Of a stretch of 64,000 nucleotides of DNA, positions 18,854 through 26,877 are shown one piece after another (position 1 is the stretch's first letter; every line of letters begins with the position of its first letter). The position numbers were made by a program, and so were the translations under genes. The DNA comes from Pantoea eucalypti (lineage in GTDB: Bacteria > Pseudomonadota > Gammaproteobacteria > Enterobacterales > Enterobacteriaceae). The notes beneath the pieces are model-generated. The model was not told the origin of the DNA. It saw only the letters and a program-made list of their open reading frames with translations, and ran no database searches. The stretch covers positions 2,046,001 to 2,110,000 of the forward strand of contig NZ_CP045720.1 in assembly GCF_009646115.1 (NCBI RefSeq), written 5' to 3'.

Positions 18854-20011
18854 CTAGCCCAGCGGGCCACCTTCAATGGTTTCGCACATTCCGGCCAGCA
18901 CCCGCTCACCGGTTTCGTTTTTCAGTGACTGATACCACTCCGCCGTGACCGCCGGGTCGCGAGCATGGGTCACATCACAGCGTTTGCGCGCTTTCAGCAC
19001 CAGATCTTTGACCCGCTCAACGCGGCGCGCCTGATAGCGTAGCAGCGCATCTTCGATGCCCAGCGAATGTGAGGCCAGCGTCGACGCCAGCACCACAGCA
19101 TCTTCCATCGCCGCGCAGCCGCCCTGACCAATATCGGGGGTGGTGCTGTGGGCTGCATCACCCAGCAGAGCAACGCGTCCTTTCACAAAGCGACTAAAAG
19201 GTTCAATGTCGTGGATCTCAACCCGGTTGGTGGTGTCGGGATTAATCGCCGCGATCAGCTGCTGTACCGGCTCCGCCCAGCCCTGGAAGTAGCCGGTTAA
19301 ATCGGCTTTCACGGTGCTGCGATCCTGCGGCAGACCTTTCGGCAGCGGCACATCAAAGAAGAAGTAGAAGCGATTACCGCTGACCGGCATCAGCGAAACG
19401 CGTTTGCCGTCACCGACAAAGGTAGTCCACTGATCGGCGGGTGCAATCCGCTCGTCAATGGTGACCAGCCCATTCCAGTTAACGTAACCGGCGTAACGGC
19501 GCTCCAGCTTCTCTTCCAGCACATATTCACGAATCACCGAATGGGTGCCATCGGCAGCAATCAGAAAATCGCCGGTGGCCTGACTGTTATCAGAAAAGGT
19601 GGCGATCACCCCGTCTGCGGTCTGTTCAACCTGGATCACCCGCTTACCAAACTGCACCCGTTCACGGCCAAAGGTATCAATCAGCATCGCCTGCAGCTCT
19701 GCACGCGCCACCGGATAAGGGTATTCGCCAACCTGTTGAACCAGCGGCGCCATGCTGAAGCGGGTCAGGGGGACGCCGGTCGCGCCGTCGTGATAAGCCA
19801 TAAAGGCCATGTTACCGCCCAGCTCACGAAGCGCGGCTTTCATTCCCAGCGCATTCAGGCATTTAACGCCGTTGGGCCAGATGGAAATCGCCGCGCCGAC
19901 AGGCTTCATTTCCTGCACCGCTTCGTAAACTTCCACGTCAATTCCGGCTTTCTCCAGCGCAATGGCGCTGCTCATTCCGCCAATACCGCCACCAATCACG
20001 ATTGCTTTCAT
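18854..20011 (-). CDS. hpxO: FAD-dependent urate hydroxylase HpxO
   Basis: Flavin monooxygenase that converts urate to 5-hydroxyisourate with NADH and O2, replacing uricase in several enterobacteria. It has 385 residues; the Klebsiella enzyme is 384. The FAD/NAD fold is shown by GGGIGG at residues 8–13, the middle ADGTHS motif and GDAAHSTTPDIGQGG near 283–297. The start follows CAGGAGAGCATT. A sigma-54-like promoter lies 30 bp upstream. It takes the urate made by XdhABC; the next step is HiuH, encoded at 42953. 3-hydroxybenzoate-type hydroxylases are related, but the context and close N-terminal match favour HpxO. Confidence 0.9.
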   Translation of the reverse strand: MKAIVIGGGIGGMSSAIALEKAGIDVEVYEAVQEMKPVGAAISIWPNGVKCLNALGMKAALRELGGNMAFMAYHDGATGVPLTRFSMAPLVQQVGEYPYPVARAELQAMLIDTFGRERVQFGKRVIQVEQTADGVIATFSDNSQATGDFLIAADGTHSVIREYVLEEKLERRYAGYVNWNGLVTIDERIAPADQWTTFVGDGKRVSLMPVSGNRFYFFFDVPLPKGLPQDRSTVKADLTGYFQGWAEPVQQLIAAINPDTTNRVEIHDIEPFSRFVKGRVALLGDAAHSTTPDIGQGGCAAMEDAVVLASTLASHSLGIEDALLRYQARRVERVKDLVLKARKRCDVTHARDPAVTAEWYQSLKNETGERVLAGMCETIEGGPLG

Positions 20012-20040
20012 AATGCTCTCCTGTCTGCATAGACTTTTCC

Positions 20041-20056
20041 TGCAACTTTTGTACCA
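20041..20056 (-). promoter_or_regulatory. Sigma-54-like promoter of hpxO
   Basis: Read on the minus strand, TGGTACAAAAGTTGCA matches TGGCACGnnnnTTGCA with two differences and keeps the GG/GC pair at the right spacing. The start would be near 20030, leaving a short leader with the hpxO ribosome site. About 115 bp upstream, TGCACTTAAATGTGGCA (20155–20171) resembles an imperfect NtrC site. Confidence 0.65.
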
Positions 20057-20630
20057 GAGGGAGGCCTACAGGGAGAGTGAGTAGAAAAAACAGGTTAATC
20101 AGTACGTTGACATATAATCTCTGAGGTGGCTGCGTCGTCTGATTGCTGACCTCATGCACTTAAATGTGGCAAAAGGTCGAATCAAAAGGGTGCAGTGATC
20201 ATTTTTTCTGCATCGATTGTTTCATCATTCATCAGGTGCAGTCGGTCAGTTTCAGAGCCATTTATCCTTCAGCGTGCATTGTCGGCGGCTTAGCCTTATA
20301 CCCGTTTTAATTTGTTTAAAAATTATAAACTAAATCACCCGCTTCCCTGAAATCAGCCCGCCCGGGCAGCGTCATATTCTCATGACACACAACACACCCT
20401 TTTCCGTGGCTTTGCCTCTTTATCGGACAATAATGCGCTGTGACGTTATCAGAAAGCCTTGTTCAGTACAGGCGCGCAGGCACGACGAAGGCCTTCCGGT
20501 TATGGCTTTTAATGATTAGTAAAGTTAATTATTTCGAGGCGAAACGGTCTTTTAGGATATTGCTCAAACGCATCTGGCACGATCGCGTGATATAGATCAC
20601 TCTGGACATAAAGGACTCTGGAAAACGACC
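20057..20630. other. Long divergent region hpxO / GT4 gene
   Basis: No gene is supported in these 574 bp. The left part should carry activator sites for hpxO, with several GGTGCA/TGCACT half-sites at 20155–20245. The middle is AT-rich. The right part is the leader of the glycosyltransferase gene and contains a CRP-like palindrome at 20587–20600. Confidence 0.5.
20587..20600 (+). promoter_or_regulatory. CRP-like site upstream of the GT4 gene
   Basis: GTGATATAGATCAC contains the GTGA-N6-TCAC core of CRP sites and is itself nearly palindromic. It ends only 30 bp before the start codon, so if functional it would overlap the promoter and more likely repress, or belong to a very short leader. FNR-type sites (TTGAT-N4-ATCAA) are also close to this pattern. 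Confidence 0.35.
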
Positions 20631-21788
20631 ATGAAAGTTGGAATCACGAATAACCAGTATCCGGAGCAACGTAATATTTTAGTTAATCCGGAAAACCAGT
20701 ACATCAATCTGAAAAAGAGCAATCTTTTCTATTTTATCAACCCGTTACGAACCCGATTGCTCAAGAAAAACAAAACCTTTGTCTTTCAGCCTGTGCCTTT
20801 TTCAGGGGCAGCGCGGGCTGACATCCTGCATCTGTTTAATGAGGTTGCGATTACCCGACAGAAGTGGGTCGCCTCATTTGAGACTGAGCTGCCGCGCGTG
20901 CTGCCGGTGGCTGGCGTAGCCAAGCAGGATAACCCTGAGCTGCAACGCCTGATCCCCTATCTGTTAAAAGACAATTGCCTGGGGCTGATTGCCATTTCCG
21001 ACGCCACGCTGAACATTCAGATGAAGCTGTTCAAAGCGGATGTCGCCCGGCAGATTCAGCGTAAAACCGTGGTGCTGCATCCGCCACAGACGCTGTTTGT
21101 TCAGCAAAAAGCGCCACGCCAGTCGGGAACGCTCAGGCTGATTTTTGCCGGTAACGAGTTCTACCGCAAAGGCGGAGCCGAAGTGGTGCTGGCTATCAGT
21201 GAGCTGATTGAAGAGAAGCGGCTGGATGCGTCGCAGCTGGATGTGCAGCTGATTGGTGATCTCGCTAAGCGCCGCAACGTTGCTCACCGCCAGTTCCAGG
21301 ATGACGAGGCTTTTTACCGCGACATTGAGAATCGCATCAAACGCCATCGCTGCTTTACGCATCATACCCAGATGGAAAACAGTGCGCTGATGCAGCTGTT
21401 CCGCCAGAGCGATGCCGGCCTGTTACCGACCTGGCAGGAAACCTACGGGTTTTCTGTACTGGAAATGCAGGCAAATGGCTGCCCGGTGATCACCAGCAAC
21501 GTGCGTGCATTGCCAGAAATTAACCCGGATAGCGCGGGCTGGGTGCTGGCGAGTTCGCTGAACGCGGACCGTGAATACAGCATTACGTCAACAGAGCAGA
21601 AAACGCAGCTGCGACAATCCCTGGTGGAAGGGCTTAAATCCACGCTGCTCGCCATCATCGAACGGCCTGAGATGCTGCAGGAGAAAGGTGAGGCTGCGAT
21701 TCTGCGCATCAAAGAGCAGCATGATACCGGGCGGTACATTACCCGGCTCAACGATATTTATCGCCGTGGCGTAGTGAATGCCACTTAA
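20631..21788 (+). CDS. GT4-family glycosyltransferase
   Basis: Cytoplasmic GT-B-fold glycosyltransferase of 385 residues. The nucleotide-sugar site is visible in the C-terminal half: LRLIFAGNEFYRKGG, then the retaining GT4 E-x7-E motif in ETYGFSVLEMQANG, followed by PVITSNVRALPE. No membrane helix or signal peptide is seen. It stands alone, not within a polysaccharide cluster, so acceptor and donor are unknown. Its leader has a CRP-like palindrome. The start ATG follows AAGGACTCTGGAAAACGACC, with weak spacing. Confidence 0.8.
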   Translation: MKVGITNNQYPEQRNILVNPENQYINLKKSNLFYFINPLRTRLLKKNKTFVFQPVPFSGAARADILHLFNEVAITRQKWVASFETELPRVLPVAGVAKQDNPELQRLIPYLLKDNCLGLIAISDATLNIQMKLFKADVARQIQRKTVVLHPPQTLFVQQKAPRQSGTLRLIFAGNEFYRKGGAEVVLAISELIEEKRLDASQLDVQLIGDLAKRRNVAHRQFQDDEAFYRDIENRIKRHRCFTHHTQMENSALMQLFRQSDAGLLPTWQETYGFSVLEMQANGCPVITSNVRALPEINPDSAGWVLASSLNADREYSITSTEQKTQLRQSLVEGLKSTLLAIIERPEMLQEKGEAAILRIKEQHDTGRYITRLNDIYRRGVVNAT

Positions 21789-21879
21789 CATCCTCCTGGT
21801 GTCTCAATTTGATTAGATTTCTCTGACGGCGCGCGCCAGACTAGCCATACTTAGCGCAGCGTCCCACTGGAGAACTCTT

Positions 21880-22125
21880 ATGAAAATTATCCTCACTCTG
21901 CTGCTGTCCGGATTACTGGGCAGCAGCGCCTTCGCTCAGCCCGCACCGGTTTTTCCGGCCCGCGCGCCCCTGGTTCAGCTGACCCCTGCGGCAGCCCGCT
22001 GTGATGTCTCCGCCTGTCAGACCAGCTGTTACGTCGAACAGTCACACTGCAACACCCGTGAAAACGGTGCCTGCAGTTCAGAGGCGCAGATGTGCGTACA
22101 GGCGTGTGCCAGCCAGTGTAAATAA
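21880..22125 (+). CDS. Small exported cysteine-rich protein
   Basis: An 81-residue protein with signal peptide MKIILTLLLSGLLGSSAFA and a probable cleavage after residue 19. The mature peptide of about 62 residues has eight cysteines in the order C-x4-C-x3-C-x6-C-x7-C-x6-C-x3-C-x3-C, all in the last 42 residues. That would allow four disulfides in the periplasm or outside the cell. I do not recognise a family. The start is supported by a CTGGAGAACTCTT ribosome site. It sits alone between the GT4 and beta-lactamase genes on the same strand. Confidence 0.65.
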   Translation: MKIILTLLLSGLLGSSAFAQPAPVFPARAPLVQLTPAAARCDVSACQTSCYVEQSHCNTRENGACSSEAQMCVQACASQCK

Positions 22126-22156
22126 TTCATTTCAGTGAAGAAGCCTTTAGTTGCCA

Positions 22157-23308
22157 ATGAAAAAGTCTGTGTTTTATTTTGCTTTACTGTCTCTTTCTGC
22201 CAGCTGTGTTGCCGCCGATCTCTCTTCACAGCAGGTCACTTCTCTGGTTAAAGCCGCGATCGAACCGCTGATGGAGCAGCAGGCGATCCCGGGCATGTCG
22301 GTGGCGGTGCTTTACAAGGGCCGGGCGCAGTTTGTGAACCTCGGCGTGGCCGATCTCGCATCAGGCCGCCAGGTGACGGAAAATACGCTGTTTGAGCTGG
22401 GTTCGGTGAGCAAAACGTTTACCGGTACGCTGGCAGGTATCCTGATCCGCAACGGTGACATTCGCCTCAATGATCCCGTACAGAAATACTGGCCGCAGCT
22501 GACCGGTGAACAATGGCGTCCGGTGAGGATGCTGCACCTGGCGACCTATACCGCTGGTGGCTTACCTTTACAGCTGCCGGATGAGGTTACTGATCAGGCT
22601 TCACTGCTGCGCTTTTATCAGGAATGGCAGCCAAAAGCATCACCAGGCACGCTTCGTCAGTACTCTAACGCCAGTATCGGTCTGTTTGGCTCGCTGATGG
22701 TGAAGGGGGATTATGAGCAGGCGATGACGCGCAATGTGTTTCAGCCGCTGCGGCTGACGCGCACCTATATCACCGTGCCGCCCTCGATGATGCTGGACTA
22801 CGCGTGGGGCTATAAAAAGGGTCAGCCGGTTCGGGTTTCCCCCGGCATGCTGGATGCCGAAGCGTACGGCGTTAAATCCACCGCGCGTGACATGCTGACC
22901 TTTATGCAGGCCAACGTCGATCCTAATCGCCTCTCCTCGGGCAACACTGTGTTGCGTAATGCTATCCGCACCGCACAGTCGCGCTATTTCAAAATCGGCA
23001 GTTTCTGGCAGGGACTGGGCTGGGAGATCTATGATTTGCCTGCCACTGCCGACACCATCATCAGCGACAGCGACAATGGTGTTGCGTTACAACCGCGGCC
23101 AGCGACCCTGCTAAATCCGGTCGGGCCCTCACTGAACGCCAGTTGGGTGCATAAGACCGGTGCCACCAATGGATTCGGTGCTTATATCGCGTTTATCCCT
23201 GAGCAGAACAGCGGCATCGTGATGCTCGCCAACAAGAATTACCCCAATCCGCTGCGCATAAAGGCCGCCTGGCAGATTCTGCAGGCGTTACATCAGGGCA
23301 CGCCTTAA
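22157..23308 (+). CDS. ampC: Class C (AmpC-type) beta-lactamase
   Basis: Periplasmic serine beta-lactamase of 383 residues with a signal peptide ending near CVAA (residue 20). All three active-site motifs are present: SVSK with nucleophile Ser83 and Lys86, YSN at 169–171 and KTG at 333–335. YSN separates class C from class A/D enzymes and carboxypeptidases. The ATG at 22157 is used; a TTG six bases upstream is possible and the ribosome site is weak (GTGAAGAAG). There is no divergent ampR, so induction by the AmpR route is not expected from local context. Confidence 0.88.
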   Translation: MKKSVFYFALLSLSASCVAADLSSQQVTSLVKAAIEPLMEQQAIPGMSVAVLYKGRAQFVNLGVADLASGRQVTENTLFELGSVSKTFTGTLAGILIRNGDIRLNDPVQKYWPQLTGEQWRPVRMLHLATYTAGGLPLQLPDEVTDQASLLRFYQEWQPKASPGTLRQYSNASIGLFGSLMVKGDYEQAMTRNVFQPLRLTRTYITVPPSMMLDYAWGYKKGQPVRVSPGMLDAEAYGVKSTARDMLTFMQANVDPNRLSSGNTVLRNAIRTAQSRYFKIGSFWQGLGWEIYDLPATADTIISDSDNGVALQPRPATLLNPVGPSLNASWVHKTGATNGFGAYIAFIPEQNSGIVMLANKNYPNPLRIKAAWQILQALHQGTP

Positions 23309-23346
23309 TACCTATCTGCTTACTCTGCGACGGGGTAAGGCTGGCA

Positions 23347-23391
23347 CCTCCTGTTCATTTGAGCTAAAATAAAAATCAAATGAACAGGAGG
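23347..23391 (+). promoter_or_regulatory. Perfect 16-bp inverted repeat over the TA promoter and Shine-Dalgarno
   Basis: CCTCCTGTTCATTTGA (23347–23362) is the exact inverse complement of 23376–23391, separated by 13 bp. The spacer contains a -10-like TAAAAT (23365–23370), and the right arm ends in AGGAGG, the antitoxin ribosome site. At DNA level this is a plausible operator for the Xre antitoxin–RES complex. At RNA level the same arms would hide the Shine-Dalgarno in a hairpin if transcription starts upstream of the left arm. Confidence 0.8.
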
Positions 23392-23397
23392 GCTGCT

Positions 23398-23850
23398 ATG
23401 TCCATCGCCATCTATACACCCGCTCAGCATCGTCGCGATACGTCGTTGCTGCACGCACTGAACCTGCCGGATACGCTGCCCGATGCGCACCAGCGTATTG
23501 CAGTGGGGTTCAGCAGCGGCGTGCTGAAACGCACGGCGTCATTGTCCACCTTTGACGAAGGCTGGCTATGCCGTCTGGCGGGCATTGACCGCACCACCTA
23601 TAACCGCAAAGTGAAAGATCCCGATCAGACCTTTTCGCCCGACCAGAGCGGACGCATCTACATGCTGATTCGTGTTCTCTCTGCCGCCAGTAAACTGTTC
23701 CGCGACGACAGGCAGCGCCTGGTGCAGTGGCTGGAAACGCCGGCTAAAGCGCTGGGAGGTAAAAAACCGGCGGAAATGACCACCACGGTAGCGGGTGCAG
23801 AAGCGGTCATTAACCTGATTGGTCAGCTTGAGCATGGCGTGATTACCTGA
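23398..23850 (+). CDS. Xre/MbcA/ParS-family antitoxin
   Basis: DNA-binding antitoxin of a RES–Xre type II module, 150 residues. The N-terminal two-thirds holds an Xre-like helix-turn-helix (FDEGWLCRLAGIDRTTYNRKV). The C-terminal DUF2384 toxin-binding domain contains LSAASKLFRDDRQRLVQWLETPAKALGGKKP. Known: this family represses its own promoter and blocks the RES active site with its C-terminus. The ATG at 23398 follows the AGGAGG of the inverted repeat; the upstream start at 23380 would lie inside the repeat. Its stop overlaps the toxin start by one base. Confidence 0.9.
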   Translation: MSIAIYTPAQHRRDTSLLHALNLPDTLPDAHQRIAVGFSSGVLKRTASLSTFDEGWLCRLAGIDRTTYNRKVKDPDQTFSPDQSGRIYMLIRVLSAASKLFRDDRQRLVQWLETPAKALGGKKPAEMTTTVAGAEAVINLIGQLEHGVIT

Positions 23851-24320
23851 TGGCGGTGCCTTTTTACCGTCTGGTGAAGCGTGAATATGCAATGACCGCT
23901 TTTGATGGGTTTGGTGCCCGTACTTATGGCGGGCGCTGGAACTCTGTGGGCACGGTTTGTGTTTATATGGGATCGAGCCGGGCGCTGTGTGTGCTGGAGG
24001 CCTTAGTGCATCTCACCATTCACGATCTGGCGCATGACTACGCTATGCTGGCGATTAGTGTGCCAGAGGCTCTGATCACCGAGCTCTCGCTGTCGGCATT
24101 GCCCGACGACTGGCAGACTGATCCTGCACCCGCCTCTACACGGCAGATTGGAGACGACTGGCTCGCCAGCCCGGACAACGGCCTGGTGCTCAAGGTGCCC
24201 AGCACGCTGACCGGTGAGTGGAATGCGTTATTCAATCCCCGTCATCCGGCGGCGGCCGGCATCGTCAGCAAGGTGGTGGTGGAGCCGTTTTTCTTCGATC
24301 CGCGCTTCCGGCTGCAGTAG
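23850..24320 (+). CDS. RES-domain toxin (NAD-degrading)
   Basis: Toxin of the RES–Xre module, 156 residues. It shows RES-domain features: an N-terminal FYRLV, the GARTYGGRWNSVG loop around residues 23–35, a conserved Glu in SRALCVLEALVHL and the C-terminal NALFNPRHP motif. Known: characterised RES toxins deplete cellular NAD+ and stop growth. It is translated from an ATG overlapping the antitoxin TGA, which keeps the pair in balance. All parts look intact, so the module is probably active. Confidence 0.9.
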   Translation: MAVPFYRLVKREYAMTAFDGFGARTYGGRWNSVGTVCVYMGSSRALCVLEALVHLTIHDLAHDYAMLAISVPEALITELSLSALPDDWQTDPAPASTRQIGDDWLASPDNGLVLKVPSTLTGEWNALFNPRHPAAAGIVSKVVVEPFFFDPRFRLQ

Positions 24321-24426
24321 GGCGCTAACAGGCTTTCCCGGTCACCTCGCGCAATCTGAACAGGCACACCAATGCCATTCGGTTGCCACCGTGGCGACTG
24401 GGTAACGAAACGAAAGAAAGCGGGAC

Positions 24427-24453
24427 AAAAAAATGGCCGCATAACGCGGCCAT
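24427..24453 (-). terminator. Rho-independent terminator of the SDR gene
   Basis: On the minus strand an 8-bp stem ATGGCCGC/GCGGCCAT with a 5-nt loop is followed by seven T residues. It lies 11 bp beyond the SDR stop codon. Confidence 0.92.
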
Positions 24454-24463
24454 CGGGATATTG

Positions 24464-25357
24464 TTACAGCGTGCCGGTACCGCCATCAGAGCACCAGACC
24501 TGACCGGAAGAGTAGCTGCTTTCGGTTGAGGCCAGCGTGACATAGAGCGGGGCGATTTCAACCGGCTGGCCCGGGCGACCCATCGGTGAATCGGCGCCAA
24601 ACTGTTTCACTTTCTCCATTGGCTGTCCACCGCTGGACTGCAGCGGCGTCCAGTAAGGACCTGGGGCAACAGCATTGACCCGGATACCCTCGCCACCCAG
24701 CTGTTTAGCCAGTGATTTCGTAAAGGCGACAATGCAGGCTTTGGTCTGCGCATAATCCAGCAGAATATCGCTGGGTTTAAACGCCTGAACCGAAGAAGTA
24801 TTAATAATGGATGCACCGCGTGGCAGATATTCCAGCGCCGCTTTGGTGATCCAGAACATGGCGTACACGTTAGTTTTAAAAGTCGCATCAAAATCTTCCG
24901 TACTCAGGGTACGGATGGACTCATTAAATTGCTGACGACCGGCGTTATTTACAAGAATATCCAGGCCGCCTAATTTATCGGCTGCGTCTTTAACCAATTG
25001 CTGACAAAATTCTTCAGAACGAATATCGCCCGGAATAGCGAAAACTTTACGGCCTTCCGCTTCGATTAATTTAACCACTTCATCAGCGTCGGGCTGTTCT
25101 TCAGGCAGGTAATTGATCACTACGTCTGCGCCTTCGCGGGCATAAGCGATAGCTACCGCGCGGCCAATGCCGGAGTCACCACCGGTGATAAGCGCCTTAC
25201 GGCCAGTCAGTCTGCCTGTGCCGCGATAGCTGGTTTCACCGTGATCGGGAACCGGGATCATTTTGCTGGCCAGGCCTGGTGCCTGTTGTGGCTGATCCTC
25301 AAAAGGAGGTTTAGGGAATTGATCCAGATCGAGCGTCTTGTTAGTGGGTGTCGCCAT
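24464..25357 (-). CDS. YghA-type NADP-dependent SDR oxidoreductase
   Basis: Short-chain dehydrogenase of 297 residues with an N-terminal extension of about 45 residues typical of the YghA/general-stress-39 group (LDQFPKPPFEDQPQQAPG). It has the nucleotide motif TGGDSGIG near residue 58, NNAG near 140, catalytic Ser, and Tyr-x-x-x-Lys in YAQTK. Known relatives act on aldehydes or alcohols and are often stress induced; the substrate is not defined. The ATG at 25357 follows CAAGGAGCATACA. It is monocistronic. Confidence 0.85.
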   Translation of the reverse strand: MATPTNKTLDLDQFPKPPFEDQPQQAPGLASKMIPVPDHGETSYRGTGRLTGRKALITGGDSGIGRAVAIAYAREGADVVINYLPEEQPDADEVVKLIEAEGRKVFAIPGDIRSEEFCQQLVKDAADKLGGLDILVNNAGRQQFNESIRTLSTEDFDATFKTNVYAMFWITKAALEYLPRGASIINTSSVQAFKPSDILLDYAQTKACIVAFTKSLAKQLGGEGIRVNAVAPGPYWTPLQSSGGQPMEKVKQFGADSPMGRPGQPVEIAPLYVTLASTESSYSSGQVWCSDGGTGTL

Positions 25358-25619
25358 TGTATGCTCCTTGAACAACGTTATCTGAGACATTAAGCCTGGC
25401 ACAAATGTGATATTTGTCACATCTGACTGCTGATTCATTGAGCAGGTAAAACCAGAAGAAATTAATAATGCTGATAAAGCGTAGTCATGAAATCAGAAAA
25501 CTGTGCCGGAGCCTCCGATTATTTTTCTGCGCGGGAAGGGGATATTTAAAACGAAGCGTGGCGGGTTTTGGTTATTATTACAGCGAATAAAGCGCATCGG
25601 CAGAAATAAAAAAAGGCGG

Positions 25620-26654
25620 TTATCCGCCGCGTACTGAACCCCGCCAGACGACATCCACCGGGTATATTCTGCGCTCCTGCTGCTGTTCATTCTTCGGCAT
25701 CAGTGTCTCCGGTTGCGCTTCCGTCTCCACCAGCCAGGCAATCGCATCGCGGGCGAACTGCTCCACCGGCTGCGCGAAGGTGGTGAGGTTGTAAGAGGAC
25801 CAGCCCGACTGCGGAATATTGTCGTGCCCCATGATGCAGAGATCCTCCGGAATACGCAGCGCAAAGCGGTGACGCGCTTCATCCATAAAGCCACAGGCGA
25901 GCAGGTCGGTGGCGCAGTAAACCGCGTCAGGGCGAACTTTTCGGGTCAGCAGACGCTGAGCCAGAATCTGTCCGCTTTCATAGGAGGTGGAGCCGAAGCG
26001 TTCGACCTGAACCGCGACGCCCGCTTTCTGGGCTGCGGCCAGAAAATCGGCTTCGCGCTTCAGCAGGCTGGGTGTTCCCGCCAGCGAATTCACGAAAGCG
26101 ATGCGGTTGCAGCCCGCCCGCACAAATGCGTTGACCGCCATTTCCGCTGCCGGGCCGGAGTCGAGATTAATATTGAGCGTACCGGGCAAAGACTCATCGC
26201 GATTAATCAGCACCAGGTGCTGGCCATGTTTGTAGCAGAGGCGGGTAATGCCGCTGTCAGGCATACCTGAAAGAATAATGGAGGCGTCGGCGCGAAAATT
26301 AATCGCCTGTTGCAGCGCGGCGGAAACGCGCGCATCCGAGCGGTCGGTGTTAATCAGCATCGCCACTTTTCCCGCTTCCTGCAGGTACTGGGTCATCCAG
26401 CGCACCAGGCTGGCACGGTAGGGCGTATCCACTTCGGAGGCAATTAAACAGACAATGCCGCTGCGGTTGCGAACCAGACCCCGTGCCAGATGGTTGACGT
26501 GATAGCCCAGCTCTTCTGCCGCTTTCATCACCCGCTGACGGGTGGCCTCCGACACGCTGGCACCTGGCGTAAAGGTGCGGGAGACCGCTGAACGGGAAAC
26601 GCCCGCCCGGTCTGCGACATCCTGTGCGCTTACCACCGCTTTAAGCTGCTGCAT
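25620..26654 (-). CDS. LacI-family transcriptional regulator
   Basis: Repressor of 344 residues with an N-terminal LacI helix-turn-helix and hinge (AQDVADRAGVSRSAVSRTF, then the LGYHVNHLARGL hinge) and a periplasmic-binding-protein-like effector domain from about residue 60. The ATG at 26654 follows GGGGAAATAAG; a longer frame to 26720 is not needed. It is divergent from the Afu-like transporter, and two operator-like sites at 26700 and 26822 lie in the shared region. It therefore probably controls that operon and itself in response to the transported ligand or its metabolite. Confidence 0.88.
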   Translation of the reverse strand: MQQLKAVVSAQDVADRAGVSRSAVSRTFTPGASVSEATRQRVMKAAEELGYHVNHLARGLVRNRSGIVCLIASEVDTPYRASLVRWMTQYLQEAGKVAMLINTDRSDARVSAALQQAINFRADASIILSGMPDSGITRLCYKHGQHLVLINRDESLPGTLNINLDSGPAAEMAVNAFVRAGCNRIAFVNSLAGTPSLLKREADFLAAAQKAGVAVQVERFGSTSYESGQILAQRLLTRKVRPDAVYCATDLLACGFMDEARHRFALRIPEDLCIMGHDNIPQSGWSSYNLTTFAQPVEQFARDAIAWLVETEAQPETLMPKNEQQQERRIYPVDVVWRGSVRGG

Positions 26655-26699
26655 CTTATTTCCCCGTCCCACCGTTGTCTGCACTGAGTCTGCCTGAAA

Positions 26700-26715
26700 T
26701 TGCAAGGCTGTGCAA
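26700..26715. promoter_or_regulatory. LacI-type operator, regulator side
   Basis: TTGCAAGGCTGTGCAA is a near-palindrome with the TTGCA…TGCAA ends of the site at 26822. It lies 46 bp upstream of the lacI-family start, well placed for autoregulation or looping. The two centres are 122 bp apart. Confidence 0.6.
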
Positions 26716-26779
26716 AACATGGCTGCACGTAAAGTGTTTCAAATTTGTGACAGCGCCTGACAATTGCGTAACAACCGAA

Positions 26780-26808
26780 TTGACAGTGTCAACAGCTCGC
26801 CGTACTAC
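26780..26808 (+). promoter_or_regulatory. Possible sigma-70 promoter of the Afu-like operon
   Basis: A perfect -35 TTGACA at 26780–26785 is followed after 17 bp by TACTAC (26803–26808), a weak -10. The start point would fall next to or within the operator at 26822–26837, the classical arrangement for repression. Confidence 0.5.
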
Positions 26809-26821
26809 TTTGCGCATACGT

Positions 26822-26837
26822 TTGCACACATGTGCAA
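26822..26837. promoter_or_regulatory. LacI-type operator, transporter side
   Basis: TTGCACACATGTGCAA is a 16-bp site with perfect 7-bp arms around a CA centre. It lies 41 bp before the binding-protein ATG and just downstream of the predicted -10. Confidence 0.75.
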
Positions 26838-26877
26838 TAGCTGGCGCACCTGCGTCATCCAGCCCCAGGAGAACATC

